Source of the DNA: Fidelibacterota bacterium
GTDB taxonomy: Bacteria > Fidelibacterota > Marinisomatia > Marinisomatales > UBA1611
Direction: 5' to 3'
DNA: 59,399 bases
Assembly: GCA_016784605.1 (NCBI GenBank)
Contig: JADHUI010000017.1
Location: forward strand, 1-59,399
Below the pieces are notes generated by a model. That model had not been told where the DNA came from, did not search any database, and worked only from the letters and a program-made list of their open reading frames with translations. Shown here piece after piece: positions 18,601 to 27,568 of this stretch. A program made the position numbers and the translations under genes. The stretch's first letter is position 1. Each line of letters begins with the position of its first letter.

Positions 18601-19670
18601 AGTTTGTGTTGACGCTTATGATATTTATCAGAATTAAACTTAGCATCATTGGGGTCATCTAATTCATCGGGTTGTGCTTTATTAAAATCGAAATCTTCTT
18701 CAATCTCAAATTCTTCGGAAAGGACTCTTTTGCTTGAAGATTTTTTTGGCTTGCTTTGTTTTTTTGGCTTTACTGGTTTTCGTGGCTTTCTTTTTGGTTT
18801 TTCTTCGGGCGTATGAGTTTCTTTGGTGCTGGCTTTACGTGAACGGCGAGGTTTTGGAACATCTTCAAAGCTAATGGATTCCATATCCTCCGTAACATCT
18901 TGCCCGCCACTAACGGAAGAATCTTTATCGTCTTGTTGTTTTGCTTCTGATTTTAACTCATCTTCGTCGAATTGAAATGTTTCAGGATTAAACATTCCAT
19001 AAATAGACCCGTACCCTCGGGTAATTCCATTCCCAATACCAATATAATTTGGGAGCACAAAATTTGCTTTAAACTCCCCCATGAAAGCGCCCCAATTATT
19101 TTCATCAACCGGACGAGGGAAAAGGGATGTTACCTTTACTTTAGTGAAGATTTTTTCCTCTGTTTTAACGCCCATCTCGCTTGCTATAAATAAAATGTTT
19201 TGCCCGAGCAACCGATGGAGGAAAGTTGGCTTTTCTTGATTTGTTAAAAACCGATATCTCCCGCCCGTCATTTGGTTTAAGGCTACCCACGGAGTAATGA
19301 ATCGATAACGGATGAGCCGCTCAGATGGGATAAATTGATTATCACAATTTTCTACATCCGCTCCGCCTACATCAAATGTGATATTCCCGAAATCTAAATG
19401 GTCCAATTTTTCGGCAAGTGAGCGTACAGGGTCTGCCCCTTCATTGATTCCAATAATAAAGATTTGTTCATTCAAGATTTTAACTTGAACTCGAGGATAT
19501 AAAAACTGTTCACGGTAAGTTCCATCCATATACGGAATGACAGGTTCATTCTCGAATTGTCGCATAAAAACACCTTTAACCTGATAGGGTGTTTTTCGAA
19601 CCGGTTTATCAGTTACAACTCTTACAGTTACAGTTTCTACATTAGGATAATTAACGTCAGTCATATTCAT
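18597..19670 (-). CDS. Cas6-like RAMP-fold protein with charged C-terminal tail
   Basis: This 357-residue protein has two parts. Residues 1-240 match, from memory, the Cas6-related proteins found in FCB-group genomes: VRKTPYQVKGVF, QFLYPRVQVKI, IIGINEGAD, FITPWVALNQ and the glycine-rich loop LPNYIGIGNGITRGYGS near 215-232, the hallmark of Cas6/RAMP RNA-binding folds. Residues 250-357 are a low-complexity tail rich in Lys, Pro and Arg followed by an acidic patch. No CRISPR array or cas gene is in the window. No histidine occurs in the first 60 residues, where the Cas6 catalytic His usually sits. It lies between rho and an aminotransferase gene, overlapping the latter by 4 bases. A role in RNA binding is inferred only. 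Confidence 0.7.
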   Translation of the reverse strand: MNMTDVNYPNVETVTVRVVTDKPVRKTPYQVKGVFMRQFENEPVIPYMDGTYREQFLYPRVQVKILNEQIFIIGINEGADPVRSLAEKLDHLDFGNITFDVGGADVENCDNQFIPSERLIRYRFITPWVALNQMTGGRYRFLTNQEKPTFLHRLLGQNILFIASEMGVKTEEKIFTKVKVTSLFPRPVDENNWGAFMGEFKANFVLPNYIGIGNGITRGYGSIYGMFNPETFQFDEDELKSEAKQQDDKDSSVSGGQDVTEDMESISFEDVPKPRRSRKASTKETHTPEEKPKRKPRKPVKPKKQSKPKKSSSKRVLSEEFEIEEDFDFNKAQPDELDDPNDAKFNSDKYHKRQHKL

Positions 19671-19702
19671 ATAGAAAAATTAGATGCATGGAAGTTAAGG
19701 TG

Positions 19703-20953
19703 TTACATACTCATAGTGTCAAGAAATTCTGAATTACTTTTTGATCTTTTCATTCTTTCCAGCATGAACTCCATCGCTTCTTCCACATTCATTTCATTTA
19801 ATAATTTTCGGAGAATCCACATTCTTCCTAATTCTTTACGAGAAAGAAGAAGTTCTTCCTTTCGGGTACCTGATTTAATAATATTAAAAGATGGATAAAT
19901 TCTGCGGTCACTTAATCTTCTTTCTAAGACCAGCTCCATATTTCCAGTTCCCTTAAATTCCTCAAAAATGACTTCATCAGCGCGACTACCTGTATCAATT
20001 AATGCAGTAGCAATAATTGTTAAACTTCCGCCTTCTTCTGTATTTCTAGCAGCGCCAAAAAATTGTTTAGGCTTTTTCAGTGCATTAAAGTCTACCCCTC
20101 CTGATAATATTTTCCCACTGTGGGGCGTTACAGCATTATGAGCCCTTGCTAACCGAGTAATACTATCTAATAAGATAACAACATCATCTCCAAATTCGAC
20201 CATTCGTTTCGCTTTTTGAATAACCATATCGGCGACGGATACATGCCGTTCTGGCGGTTCATCGAAGGTTGAACTGACAACTTCAGCATCCACATTTCGC
20301 TTCATATCTGTTACTTCTTCTGGCCTTTCATCAATCAACAAAACAATTCTTTTTGTTTCGGGATGATTTTTACTAATCGCATTAGCCATCTTTTGAATTA
20401 AAACAGTTTTCCCGGTTTTTGGTTGAGCTACAATTAATCCTCTTTGGCCCTTACCGACAGGAGACATTAAATCCATAACTCGCATTGAATAATCTTTTTC
20501 TTCAACTTCTAACTTGAATTTTTCTTCAGGATATAATGGTGTAAAATTTTCAAATAAGATTGCATTCCGCAATTCTTCAGGTGGGCGATTGTTAATCATT
20601 TCCACTTTCAATAATGCATAAAAACGTTCTTTCTTTTTAGGGGGCCTAATTTGACCCGAAATAAGATGCCCCGTTTTTAATCTGAATCTTTTTATTTGCG
20701 AAGGACTCACATAAATATCATCCGGTCCTGGCATATAATTAAAATTTGGGCTACGTAAAAATCCGTAACCATCATTCATAACTTCTAAAACGCCTCGAGC
20801 AAATAATGCTCCATCTTTTTTAGCTTGAGCTTCCAGGATTTTTACAATTAATTCCTGTTTATTTAGACTTGCGATTCCACCGTTTATTTCTAATTCCTGA
20901 GCAAGTTTTGTCAGGTCTTTTATACGGAGAACCTGTAGTTCATTTAGATCCAT
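19703..20953 (-). CDS. rho: Transcription termination factor Rho
   Basis: This 416-residue hexameric RNA helicase ends untranslated transcripts. The N-terminal Rho_N helix bundle (about 1-45) and cold-shock RNA-binding domain ([15 protein letters not shown] at 55-70) are followed by the ATPase with P-loop [14 protein letters not shown] near 180, the [13 protein letters not shown] Walker B region near 265 and the Q/R-loop region [12 protein letters not shown]. Length is close to the usual 420. The start ATG at 20953 has a purine-rich site inside a small hairpin. Several converging genes in this window have no hairpin terminator, so Rho may be heavily used. Confidence 0.98.
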   Translation of the reverse strand: MDLNELQVLRIKDLTKLAQELEINGGIASLNKQELIVKILEAQAKKDGALFARGVLEVMNDGYGFLRSPNFNYMPGPDDIYVSPSQIKRFRLKTGHLISGQIRPPKKKERFYALLKVEMINNRPPEELRNAILFENFTPLYPEEKFKLEVEEKDYSMRVMDLMSPVGKGQRGLIVAQPKTGKTVLIQKMANAISKNHPETKRIVLLIDERPEEVTDMKRNVDAEVVSSTFDEPPERHVSVADMVIQKAKRMVEFGDDVVILLDSITRLARAHNAVTPHSGKILSGGVDFNALKKPKQFFGAARNTEEGGSLTIIATALIDTGSRADEVIFEEFKGTGNMELVLERRLSDRRIYPSFNIIKSGTRKEELLLSRKELGRMWILRKLLNEMNVEEAMEFMLERMKRSKSNSEFLDTMSM

Positions 20954-21049
20954 AAAATGGCACCTCTGCCGGTTTGTGATTAGTTAAATTTTGAAAGTAG
21001 AACTATGTTCTGGGGAAAATATGAAACTTAAATTACGTAAAAACATAAT
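20954..21049 (-). promoter_or_regulatory. rho leader with palindrome and start-site hairpin
   Basis: This 96-base gap separates folC from rho. At 20999-21011 lies a perfect inverted repeat, AGAAC-TAT-GTTCT, a possible operator. At 20959-20970 GGCA and TGCC (minus strand) can pair around a GAGG loop that contains the likely ribosome binding site of rho, a few bases before its ATG. rho leaders are autoregulated in other bacteria; here the role is inferred from position only. Confidence 0.4.
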
Positions 21050-22309
21050 TTAGTCAAAGGGGAATTGAAAATAGTCAAAAACTTCAGAAGCAATGTAGTG
21101 GCTGCCAAAAATGAGACCAATTTCACCATCAGTTAATTCGTCCATACATTCCATTATTGCTCTCTCTAAAGATGAGGCAACAATGCCTTCAATTCCATAC
21201 GATTGCATTTCTTTAAGTAAGTCAGTCTCGTTCATTAATAAATTATTTTTATCCGAAACGATCCATAATGATTCAAACTTATTTTCGATTGCATGACAGA
21301 TTAGGTCCAATTCTTTATCTCCTTTTAGGGCGATAATCCCTCGGATTTTTTTAGAATATAGTTGCTTCAAATTATATAAGGTTTTTTCAATTCCTCGCTG
21401 GTTGTGAGAAACATCATAATAGATTGTTGGATTTGATGCCATTTTTTGCAATCGACCCATCCAGTAACTCTTGGATAACCCTTCCTGTATTTTCACTATA
21501 TCTAACATAGGCCGGTAAAGCAATGAAGATTCAATAGCTAATGCCGCATTCTCTGCTTGAAAATCACCCACAATAGGAATAAAATATTTATTATCTTTAA
21601 AATAAAAGTGAGTGCCATCATCCATAAGCTCAATATCTGTAATCAAATTATGATTAATAAAGTTTATATTTGTTTCAGCCCTTTTACTTGTTTCTTCTAA
21701 GACTTTCTTAACATCATTCTTTTGGTTCGAGGAAACGATAGGTGTTTTTTCCTTAATAATACCCGCCTTTTCAGCGGCAATCGTTTTTATTGAGTTCCCT
21801 AAAATATCTCTGTGATCTAGTGAAATAGGCGTAAAAACAATTAAGCGAGGATCCAGAATATTTGTGGAATCTAAACGCCCGCCCAGCCCTGTTTCAATAA
21901 CGGCTAAATCTATATTATTATCCCTGAAATAGGAAAAGGCCATGGCGGTAATAACCTCAAAATATGTAGCCTTTATTTCAGATATTTCGGATTCATACTT
22001 TCCCATAAAATCAACAATATACTTGTCTGAAATATTGCGGTTATTCACATTTATTCTCTCATTAAATCTAACAAGGTGTGGAGACGTATAATGCCCAACT
22101 GAATAGTCATTTTGATGGAAGATAGAAGCTATCATTTTCCCTGTAGAACCTTTACCATTCGTCCCTGCAATATGAATAGAATCAAAATGCATCTGGGGGT
22201 TTTCACATGCATCTAATAGTTGAATAGTGTGCTCTAACCCAAGTTTGATCTCATCTCTTCTAAGAGCGTAAAGATCTGAGAGTATATCTTCAAGATGGGT
22301 GTAATTCAA
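21050..22309 (-). CDS. folC: Folylpolyglutamate/dihydrofolate synthase
   Basis: This roughly 419-residue Mur-ligase-fold enzyme adds glutamate to folates. The ATP P-loop IAGTNGKGSTGKMIASIF lies near residue 50 and the signature VIETGLGGRLDSTN near 135; ISLDHRDILG and the C-terminal VSHNQRGIEKT follow. No in-frame ATG exists at the 5' end. The TTG at 22309 begins a normal-length protein (LNYTHLEDIL) and overlaps murI by 20 bases; GTG 22324 or TTG 22342 are alternatives. Confidence 0.93.
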   Translation of the reverse strand: MNYTHLEDILSDLYALRRDEIKLGLEHTIQLLDACENPQMHFDSIHIAGTNGKGSTGKMIASIFHQNDYSVGHYTSPHLVRFNERINVNNRNISDKYIVDFMGKYESEISEIKATYFEVITAMAFSYFRDNNIDLAVIETGLGGRLDSTNILDPRLIVFTPISLDHRDILGNSIKTIAAEKAGIIKEKTPIVSSNQKNDVKKVLEETSKRAETNINFINHNLITDIELMDDGTHFYFKDNKYFIPIVGDFQAENAALAIESSLLYRPMLDIVKIQEGLSKSYWMGRLQKMASNPTIYYDVSHNQRGIEKTLYNLKQLYSKKIRGIIALKGDKELDLICHAIENKFESLWIVSDKNNLLMNETDLLKEMQSYGIEGIVASSLERAIMECMDELTDGEIGLIFGSHYIASEVFDYFQFPFD

Positions 22310-23099
22310 TCGTTTTGACTTCACCAATAGGAAAATCCACAAACCTTTTTGCTACACGAGAAAACTGGCTAGGTAAATCCGTAACATAACATTCAAGGTT
22401 CCCAAATGTTTTAGAGGAAGTTCCCGTTTTATTCTGTTTAAGTATTTGAATTACTTTCTGAGATACCGCTTCTCCCGAATCAACCAGCTTAACATTTTCA
22501 GGTAAAACATTGTAAATGGTTCTCTTTAAAATGGGATAATGCGTACATCCTAGAATCACAGAATCTACATGTGCATGTAATAATGGTTTTAAATAAACGT
22601 TTGCTATTTTTTCGGGGATTTCACCTTCCAACCATCCTTCTTCTGCTAAAGGAACAAATAATGGACATGCTTGATTTATAACATGAATATCCGAGCGATT
22701 CTCTTTTAGCTTTGATTCATAAGCACCGGATTGGATAGTGGAATGAGTCCCTAAAACGCCAATATGATTATTTGTTGTCTCTTTAATCGCTTCATCAACA
22801 CCCGCATCAATTACACCCTCAATGGGGAGTGAATATTTTGAACGTAAATACTCTAAAGCCAAAGACGAAGCCGTATTGCAAGCCACAACAATCATTTTAC
22901 AATTTTTAGAAATAAGGAATTCTGAAATTTCTTTTGAATATTGTTGTATTAAATTTTTGCTTTTATTTCCATAGGGAACTCTCGCGGTGTCACCAACATA
23001 AATCATATGCTCATATGGAAGGTATTTTTTTAATTCATTCAGAACTGTCAGCCCACCAACACCTGAATCAAAAATTCCTATAGGTCTAGAATCTGACAT
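22290..23099 (-). CDS. murI: Glutamate racemase
   Basis: This 269-residue cofactor-independent racemase supplies D-glutamate for peptidoglycan. The opening GIFDSGVGGLTVLNEL and both catalytic cysteines, in VACNTAS near residue 75 and ILGCTHYP near 187, are present. It follows the amidase gene by one base, so a cell-wall hydrolase and a wall-precursor enzyme share a transcript. Confidence 0.97.
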   Translation of the reverse strand: MSDSRPIGIFDSGVGGLTVLNELKKYLPYEHMIYVGDTARVPYGNKSKNLIQQYSKEISEFLISKNCKMIVVACNTASSLALEYLRSKYSLPIEGVIDAGVDEAIKETTNNHIGVLGTHSTIQSGAYESKLKENRSDIHVINQACPLFVPLAEEGWLEGEIPEKIANVYLKPLLHAHVDSVILGCTHYPILKRTIYNVLPENVKLVDSGEAVSQKVIQILKQNKTGTSSKTFGNLECYVTDLPSQFSRVAKRFVDFPIGEVKTIELHPS

Positions 23100-23100
23100 T

Positions 23101-24588
23101 TTATTCTTCTGCTAATAACCTTTCTCGAGATTCTTTGAAATGTTTAATCCCTTTATAAATAGATTCGGCAATTTGTTGGCGATAAGATGGCTTTTTTAAA
23201 TTAGCTTCTTCTTGAGTATTGGAAATGAAGCCAACTTCAACTAAAACATTTGGCATACTTGCGCCAATTAGAACATAAAACCCGGCTTGTTTTACCCCTC
23301 TATTCGGCGTGGATAATTTTTTATCTAATTCCATTTGTATTATAGCGGCCAAATCTTCACTTTCTTTAGAAAACATACTCTGCGCCATTGTAGCCATAAT
23401 CAATGCTTCACCAGTAAGTTCTTCATATTTCCCATTAATTTCTTCTAATTTTATAGCAGCATTTTCTCTTGAAGCCACTTCAATAGCATCTTTGTTTTTG
23501 CCTGGTCTTAATAAATATGTTTCAAAACCTTGGACTTTTCTATTTGGATTCGCATTTGCATGAATACTTACAAAAAGCTTCCCGTTTGCCTCATTGGCTA
23601 TTTGGGTTCTTTTCCGCAGAGGGATAAATACATCTTCCTCTCGAGTATATACAACTCGAGTTCGAAGGTTTTTCTCTATTTGGCGGCCAAGTCTTTTTAC
23701 AATATCCAACGTAATATCTTTCTCCTTGGTTCCTTTTCTTCCTGTTGTGCCTCCATCTTTACCGCCATGACCTGCATCTAAAACGATCGTATCTAAGCGC
23801 CAACGTTTCTTAACAGATTCTATTCGCGCCGAACTTTTGCCAAGCGGTGTTCTTAAGGTCACAACAATTTCGTCGGGATCCCTACTTTGATAAAATTCAT
23901 GGCTTATAATTTTAGAGCCTAACTTAAAGGCAACTTGAGCCGATTGCCCTAATTGATCTGCCTCAATCTGCCTAACAACACCCCTCGTCGGGGTAGTGCT
24001 TATATTTAAAGTATCTATAAACCCACCTGATACAGTTAGGTAATACCAACCGTTTTTGTTCTCAAACGAACTAATACTTCTTTCATCAAAAGCTTTTCTT
24101 GTTTTAATTCTTAATATAGTTCCATTAGATTTTTCCTCAATAGTCATTCCTGTTATATTATAGCCTACAACATCCACATCAAGTATTCCTCTGCGAGCAT
24201 CATATGATATTCCGGGTAGTGCGGTTGATCTCATTATGTTTATAAAAGGCTCGATAGGAATATATAAATCTTTTTCCCAGTATTGAGCATAGCTGGGCAT
24301 TTGGAATATTTGTTCATCGACTAAAACGAAACTTGAACCCCTCGAAAGTTTAACTCTGCGACCAGCAATGTAAATGACAATTTTTCCTCTGTCTGTATTT
24401 TCATAGACTTTCAAAGTTAAGGCATGAGCCAATTCTTTAGCAGACACCATAACATCCTTGGATTTGGACACGGTTCTTATTTCGGCTTCTGTGCCCGTAC
24501 TTCTATTAAAAACTCGGATTGATGAATCTCCTAGCAATAAAGAGAATAATAAAAATATCCCCAATGTACTTTTATTTCTAAATAACAT
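23101..24588 (-). CDS. Periplasmic N-acetylmuramoyl-L-alanine amidase (AmiC-type)
   Basis: This 495-residue exported enzyme cuts the amide link between muramic acid and peptide. A signal peptide covers residues 1-20. Residues 25-130 resemble a copper-amine-oxidase-N-like or stalk domain (VMVSAKELAHAL, DLYIPIEPFI). An AMIN domain at about 140-255 should localise it to the cell wall or septum. The catalytic Amidase_3 domain (265-490) has the zinc ligands in LDAGHGGKDGG, YTREEDVFIPL and SIHANANPN and the catalytic Glu in VEVGFISN. Length is longer than E. coli AmiC because of the extra N-terminal domain. Confidence 0.93.
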   Translation of the reverse strand: MLFRNKSTLGIFLLFSLLLGDSSIRVFNRSTGTEAEIRTVSKSKDVMVSAKELAHALTLKVYENTDRGKIVIYIAGRRVKLSRGSSFVLVDEQIFQMPSYAQYWEKDLYIPIEPFINIMRSTALPGISYDARRGILDVDVVGYNITGMTIEEKSNGTILRIKTRKAFDERSISSFENKNGWYYLTVSGGFIDTLNISTTPTRGVVRQIEADQLGQSAQVAFKLGSKIISHEFYQSRDPDEIVVTLRTPLGKSSARIESVKKRWRLDTIVLDAGHGGKDGGTTGRKGTKEKDITLDIVKRLGRQIEKNLRTRVVYTREEDVFIPLRKRTQIANEANGKLFVSIHANANPNRKVQGFETYLLRPGKNKDAIEVASRENAAIKLEEINGKYEELTGEALIMATMAQSMFSKESEDLAAIIQMELDKKLSTPNRGVKQAGFYVLIGASMPNVLVEVGFISNTQEEANLKKPSYRQQIAESIYKGIKHFKESRERLLAEE

Positions 24589-24635
24589 AGCTCTGAATTT
24601 ATCGGTGGATTTTAGTGGGATACAATAAAGGACCT

Positions 24636-26432
24636 TTAATAATATGATTCTAATAACAAACCAGAAGTCACTTCTGGTTTAATCATAAAAAGACTGTCCT
24701 TCCATGTAGATGATATACGAAAACTTAATCGGTAATGATCTGCCTTATATGACATCTTTATTCCCAAATTGTGCCCCATATATGATACCATTTTCGACAT
24801 CATTTCACCGGGCAGGTTAATATCCCAAAAATAAATTCTTGTGTCGAATGAATTAACATTTGAAGATATCCAGTCAATTGTATAATTCATATGGGAAATT
24901 TGTTTATCTAATCTGTAATTAACGCCATACCCAATGGCTTCATTTGCTTCTGTAACATTCAACTGTAATTTTGATTTGAAATTACCTGAATGTGTATAAT
25001 AGCCTGTAATCTGATATCGAGTTGTCGAATTAGTTGTATTTAATTCATCCGTAATAAATTTTGTAGATGTTAATGTTTTATTTTCCTGCTTCAGCCTTAA
25101 TCGAATGATTGAATTTTTACCGCGTTTTTCATATTGCGCTCCAGATTCTATGCCCGATTCAGGATAAATTCCCAACGTTGAACTCCGTATTTTTCTGAAT
25201 AAATCAGTATAAAGCGTAAAACGATGTTTATCTATTTTAAATAGAATACTCTGGAAAAACCCATTTTCTCCTTCAGATGTGGACGACCATTCCGTCGATG
25301 GGTTTGATCGTAATGATTTATATCCCGGCGCGATTTTTCTCACAATACCTAAATATTTAAACATTTTAAAATTTGTTTTAACTCCCATTAGTGATGCCAT
25401 TGTTTTATTATTTCCATTCGCAATTTCTCCAAATATATTTAACACATCTATTTTTTTGTTAAAATATAAAGAGTTTCCTAATGCCCTCAATACTCGTTTC
25501 TTTTCAGTCCAAGAAGCGCTTAGTGTTGTAAAGCCGAATACGCCATCTTTAATTTCCTTTTCCCAATTCATAATGATCGATTTTTCGCTTAATGATTCTT
25601 GTCTATTTAATTCTGTTTCAGAAACATGAATGCCCGAATCATAAACTTTCAAGTTGCCCGTACTGTCAATTTCCCCATCTCGGTTTGTTTGCCCAATTGA
25701 CACTGTTATTTGACCTAGTTTAGTATAAATTTGGGAGCCTACCCCTCTAATTTTCCAATTTTCATGACTTGATTTATATATCTGTAGCCCTTTCCCAATC
25801 CTTGATAATTGATTGAAACTCCCAATTCCTTTTTTAACGGGTACTGATCGCCATAACAATAATCCATAACCATTATTAATCTGGTGGTCTCCTAAGAATA
25901 TATTCCCATAATTAGTTTTAATTTCCATATACATCGAAATTTGATCTAGTGCTCTAGTCTCAAATGGGTCTCTTTCTGCTAAAAAGCCAAACTCTTTATT
26001 TCCCTGATTGATTCTCCCTGTCCAGCGAAATTGCAAATCATTCTTTGCTGTAAAATATTGTTTAAAATAAATATCTACAGGTATTTGTTTTTTATTTAAG
26101 GTGTTTAGAAAATCAATGAAAAGTTCTCCATTCTCAGATAACTTGTTTCTTGGGATAAGCTGGAATTCCTTTGTGGACTTTAATAATGAAATATCAATTT
26201 CTTCTAAAAAAGTAAGCCGTTCAATATGCTCAATAATGCTTGGATTTAGTTCCGAAAAACTATGTTCAATATATTCCAGCAAAATGATATCATCGTCAGG
26301 TAAAGGATTTTCCTCTTCGCGATTAATCCGGGAAAGAAATTGACCTAGGCCCTGGGCAATGCAAAGTTCACTAAGATAAAGGAATAGTATAATACATACT
26401 AATTTTATGGGAATACCTTCCAACATTTTCAT
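24636..26432 (-). CDS. Outer-membrane beta-barrel protein with helical N-terminal region
   Basis: This is an exported protein of about 598 residues. A signal peptide ends at about residue 23 (SELCIAQG). Residues 35-125 are helical and acidic, with a repeat-like LNPSIIEHIERLTFLEEIDI that recalls degenerate helix-hairpin-helix units. The rest alternates polar and hydrophobic residues in short strands typical of a barrel (QFRWTGRINQGNKEFGF, GNIFLGDHQINNGYGLLLWR). Barrel proteins with N-terminal HhH are common in FCB bacteria but their role is unproven. The ATG at 26432 is one of three close starts; all overlap the preceding gene by about 55-77 bases. Its product probably works with the adjacent barrel protein. 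Confidence 0.65.
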   Translation of the reverse strand: MKMLEGIPIKLVCIILFLYLSELCIAQGLGQFLSRINREEENPLPDDDIILLEYIEHSFSELNPSIIEHIERLTFLEEIDISLLKSTKEFQLIPRNKLSENGELFIDFLNTLNKKQIPVDIYFKQYFTAKNDLQFRWTGRINQGNKEFGFLAERDPFETRALDQISMYMEIKTNYGNIFLGDHQINNGYGLLLWRSVPVKKGIGSFNQLSRIGKGLQIYKSSHENWKIRGVGSQIYTKLGQITVSIGQTNRDGEIDSTGNLKVYDSGIHVSETELNRQESLSEKSIIMNWEKEIKDGVFGFTTLSASWTEKKRVLRALGNSLYFNKKIDVLNIFGEIANGNNKTMASLMGVKTNFKMFKYLGIVRKIAPGYKSLRSNPSTEWSSTSEGENGFFQSILFKIDKHRFTLYTDLFRKIRSSTLGIYPESGIESGAQYEKRGKNSIIRLRLKQENKTLTSTKFITDELNTTNSTTRYQITGYYTHSGNFKSKLQLNVTEANEAIGYGVNYRLDKQISHMNYTIDWISSNVNSFDTRIYFWDINLPGEMMSKMVSYMGHNLGIKMSYKADHYRLSFRISSTWKDSLFMIKPEVTSGLLLESYY

Positions 26433-27210
26433 ATGAAATAATGCCATATTCTATTTTATATTTTGAGATAGAAAAAAATAAGCCACCTGTTACTATTCCG
26501 GGATTTGATCCACTTCCCAACGCTATTCCGAAATTGGGTATGGGCGTATAAGAAGCTCCAAATTTTAAACTACCATTGAAGACTAAGTCTTGCTCCCAAG
26601 AGAGATACGCTTTTATCTTCTCTTCAAAATGAAATATAAATCCAGATGAAATATATTGAGGCAAAACTTCGCGAGTTAACCCAATTCTAGGTTTATTAAT
26701 ATTTGTGATTAAACCAACAAAATCAAAATTTTCTGACAAGGAAGTTCCCCAAGATAACGTTATACCTATAGATGATGCATTCCCATAGTTTTGAATAAAA
26801 ATAGAGTAATAATTAGCTGAAATACCCCAAGATATTTTATTTTTTATTTTTCCTGAAGTTATAAACGATATTGTCGACTCTTGGTAGATGTTGTTTCCAA
26901 AAGAGTTTACACCAAACCCTACATGATACTTTTGTAACGGCAAACCAACCAGCCACGAGGATTCTTTCAAATTTGGAACGCCAAACTTATTCCCAATTGT
27001 CCCCGAAAAATGTATGTTTTGATTTTGGATTAAACTCCCGGGATCAATTTGAGCGCCAATACCATCACCGCTTACATTAATGGCTGGATTCCCTAACGCT
27101 AAATTATAAGCTGAGCTTGATAATGTTTCGAATGCGCAAAAGACTTGTGAAAATCCAATAGCTAAAAATATATAAAACGTATTAAAAAGTGAACGTAGTT
27201 TATTTTTCAT
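26371..27210 (-). CDS. PorV/PorQ-like outer-membrane protein
   Basis: This 279-residue exported barrel protein has a signal peptide at about 1-25 (FSQVFCAF). It is rich in Gly/Asn/Ser/aromatic residues arranged as short strands (ALGNPAINVSGDGIGAQIDP, FGASYTPIPNFGIALGSG, GGLFFSISKYKIEYGIISY). The early pattern, in which a residue after the signal region is followed by A-x-G-NPA and a D-P motif, resembles PorV/PorQ/UPF0164 proteins linked to type IX secretion. Assignment to that family is tentative. The gene overlaps the next barrel gene and is preceded by a strong hairpin. Confidence 0.55.
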   Translation of the reverse strand: MKNKLRSLFNTFYIFLAIGFSQVFCAFETLSSSAYNLALGNPAINVSGDGIGAQIDPGSLIQNQNIHFSGTIGNKFGVPNLKESSWLVGLPLQKYHVGFGVNSFGNNIYQESTISFITSGKIKNKISWGISANYYSIFIQNYGNASSIGITLSWGTSLSENFDFVGLITNINKPRIGLTREVLPQYISSGFIFHFEEKIKAYLSWEQDLVFNGSLKFGASYTPIPNFGIALGSGSNPGIVTGGLFFSISKYKIEYGIISYENVGRYSHKISMYYTIPLS

Positions 27211-27225
27211 ATAAAACAGTTATTA

Positions 27226-27270
27226 TTAAATAGAAACGCCCCATCTCGATTAATCAAGTGGGGCGTTTCT
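27226..27270 (-). terminator. Strong hairpin terminator, probably bidirectional in structure
   Basis: AGAAACGCCCCA at 27232-27243 pairs perfectly with TGGGGCGTTTCT at 27259-27270, and an inner GATTAATC palindrome lies in the loop. On the minus strand the stem is followed by TATTTAATAAT. It sits 22 bases after the stop of the small membrane protein gene and before the PorV-like gene. Confidence 0.85.
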
Positions 27271-27292
27271 TTATGTACTTGTGGGGTACCGT

Positions 27293-27508
27293 TTATTTTT
27301 TCTGGTACCACATTACCATGACCGCTAATGCAAGCAGCCCGGCAAATCCCGCATCACCAAATTGGGACATTACGCGGCCAATGCCGGCAATAACACCAAA
27401 ATAGTCGTCAAACAGAATGCCAACGACGATTCCAACTACAATCAAACTTTTAGCAAGTTCGGTAAGTAATCCCAACCATTCGTTAACAACGTCTAAAGCT
27501 TTGCGCAT
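27293..27508 (-). CDS. Small membrane protein (paralogue 2 of a pair)
   Basis: This 71-residue protein is not a recognised family. It has an amphipathic N-terminal helix with charged residues (MRKALDVVNEWLG), a first hydrophobic segment (SLIVVGIVVGILF, about 20-33), a short loop with DDYFGVIAGIG and a second hydrophobic segment (AGFAGLLALAVMVMWY, about 53-68) ending in KK. The GFAGLLAL block is shared with the neighbouring 69-residue protein, so the two are paralogues. The ribosome binding site TAGGAGG is close to ideal, unlike most genes here, which suggests strong expression. A hairpin terminator follows. Confidence 0.8.
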   Translation of the reverse strand: MRKALDVVNEWLGLLTELAKSLIVVGIVVGILFDDYFGVIAGIGRVMSQFGDAGFAGLLALAVMVMWYQKK

Positions 27509-27568
27509 GTTTTTCCTCCTATTTTAACATAGTGAACGACCCTAACGGGCCTAACATTATGTCTATGA

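Noticed and set aside
20999-21011. Gram-positive-type LexA box near rho
   Set aside because: The half-sites GAAC/GTTC are separated by 3 bases, not the 4 of the consensus, and rho is not a typical SOS gene.
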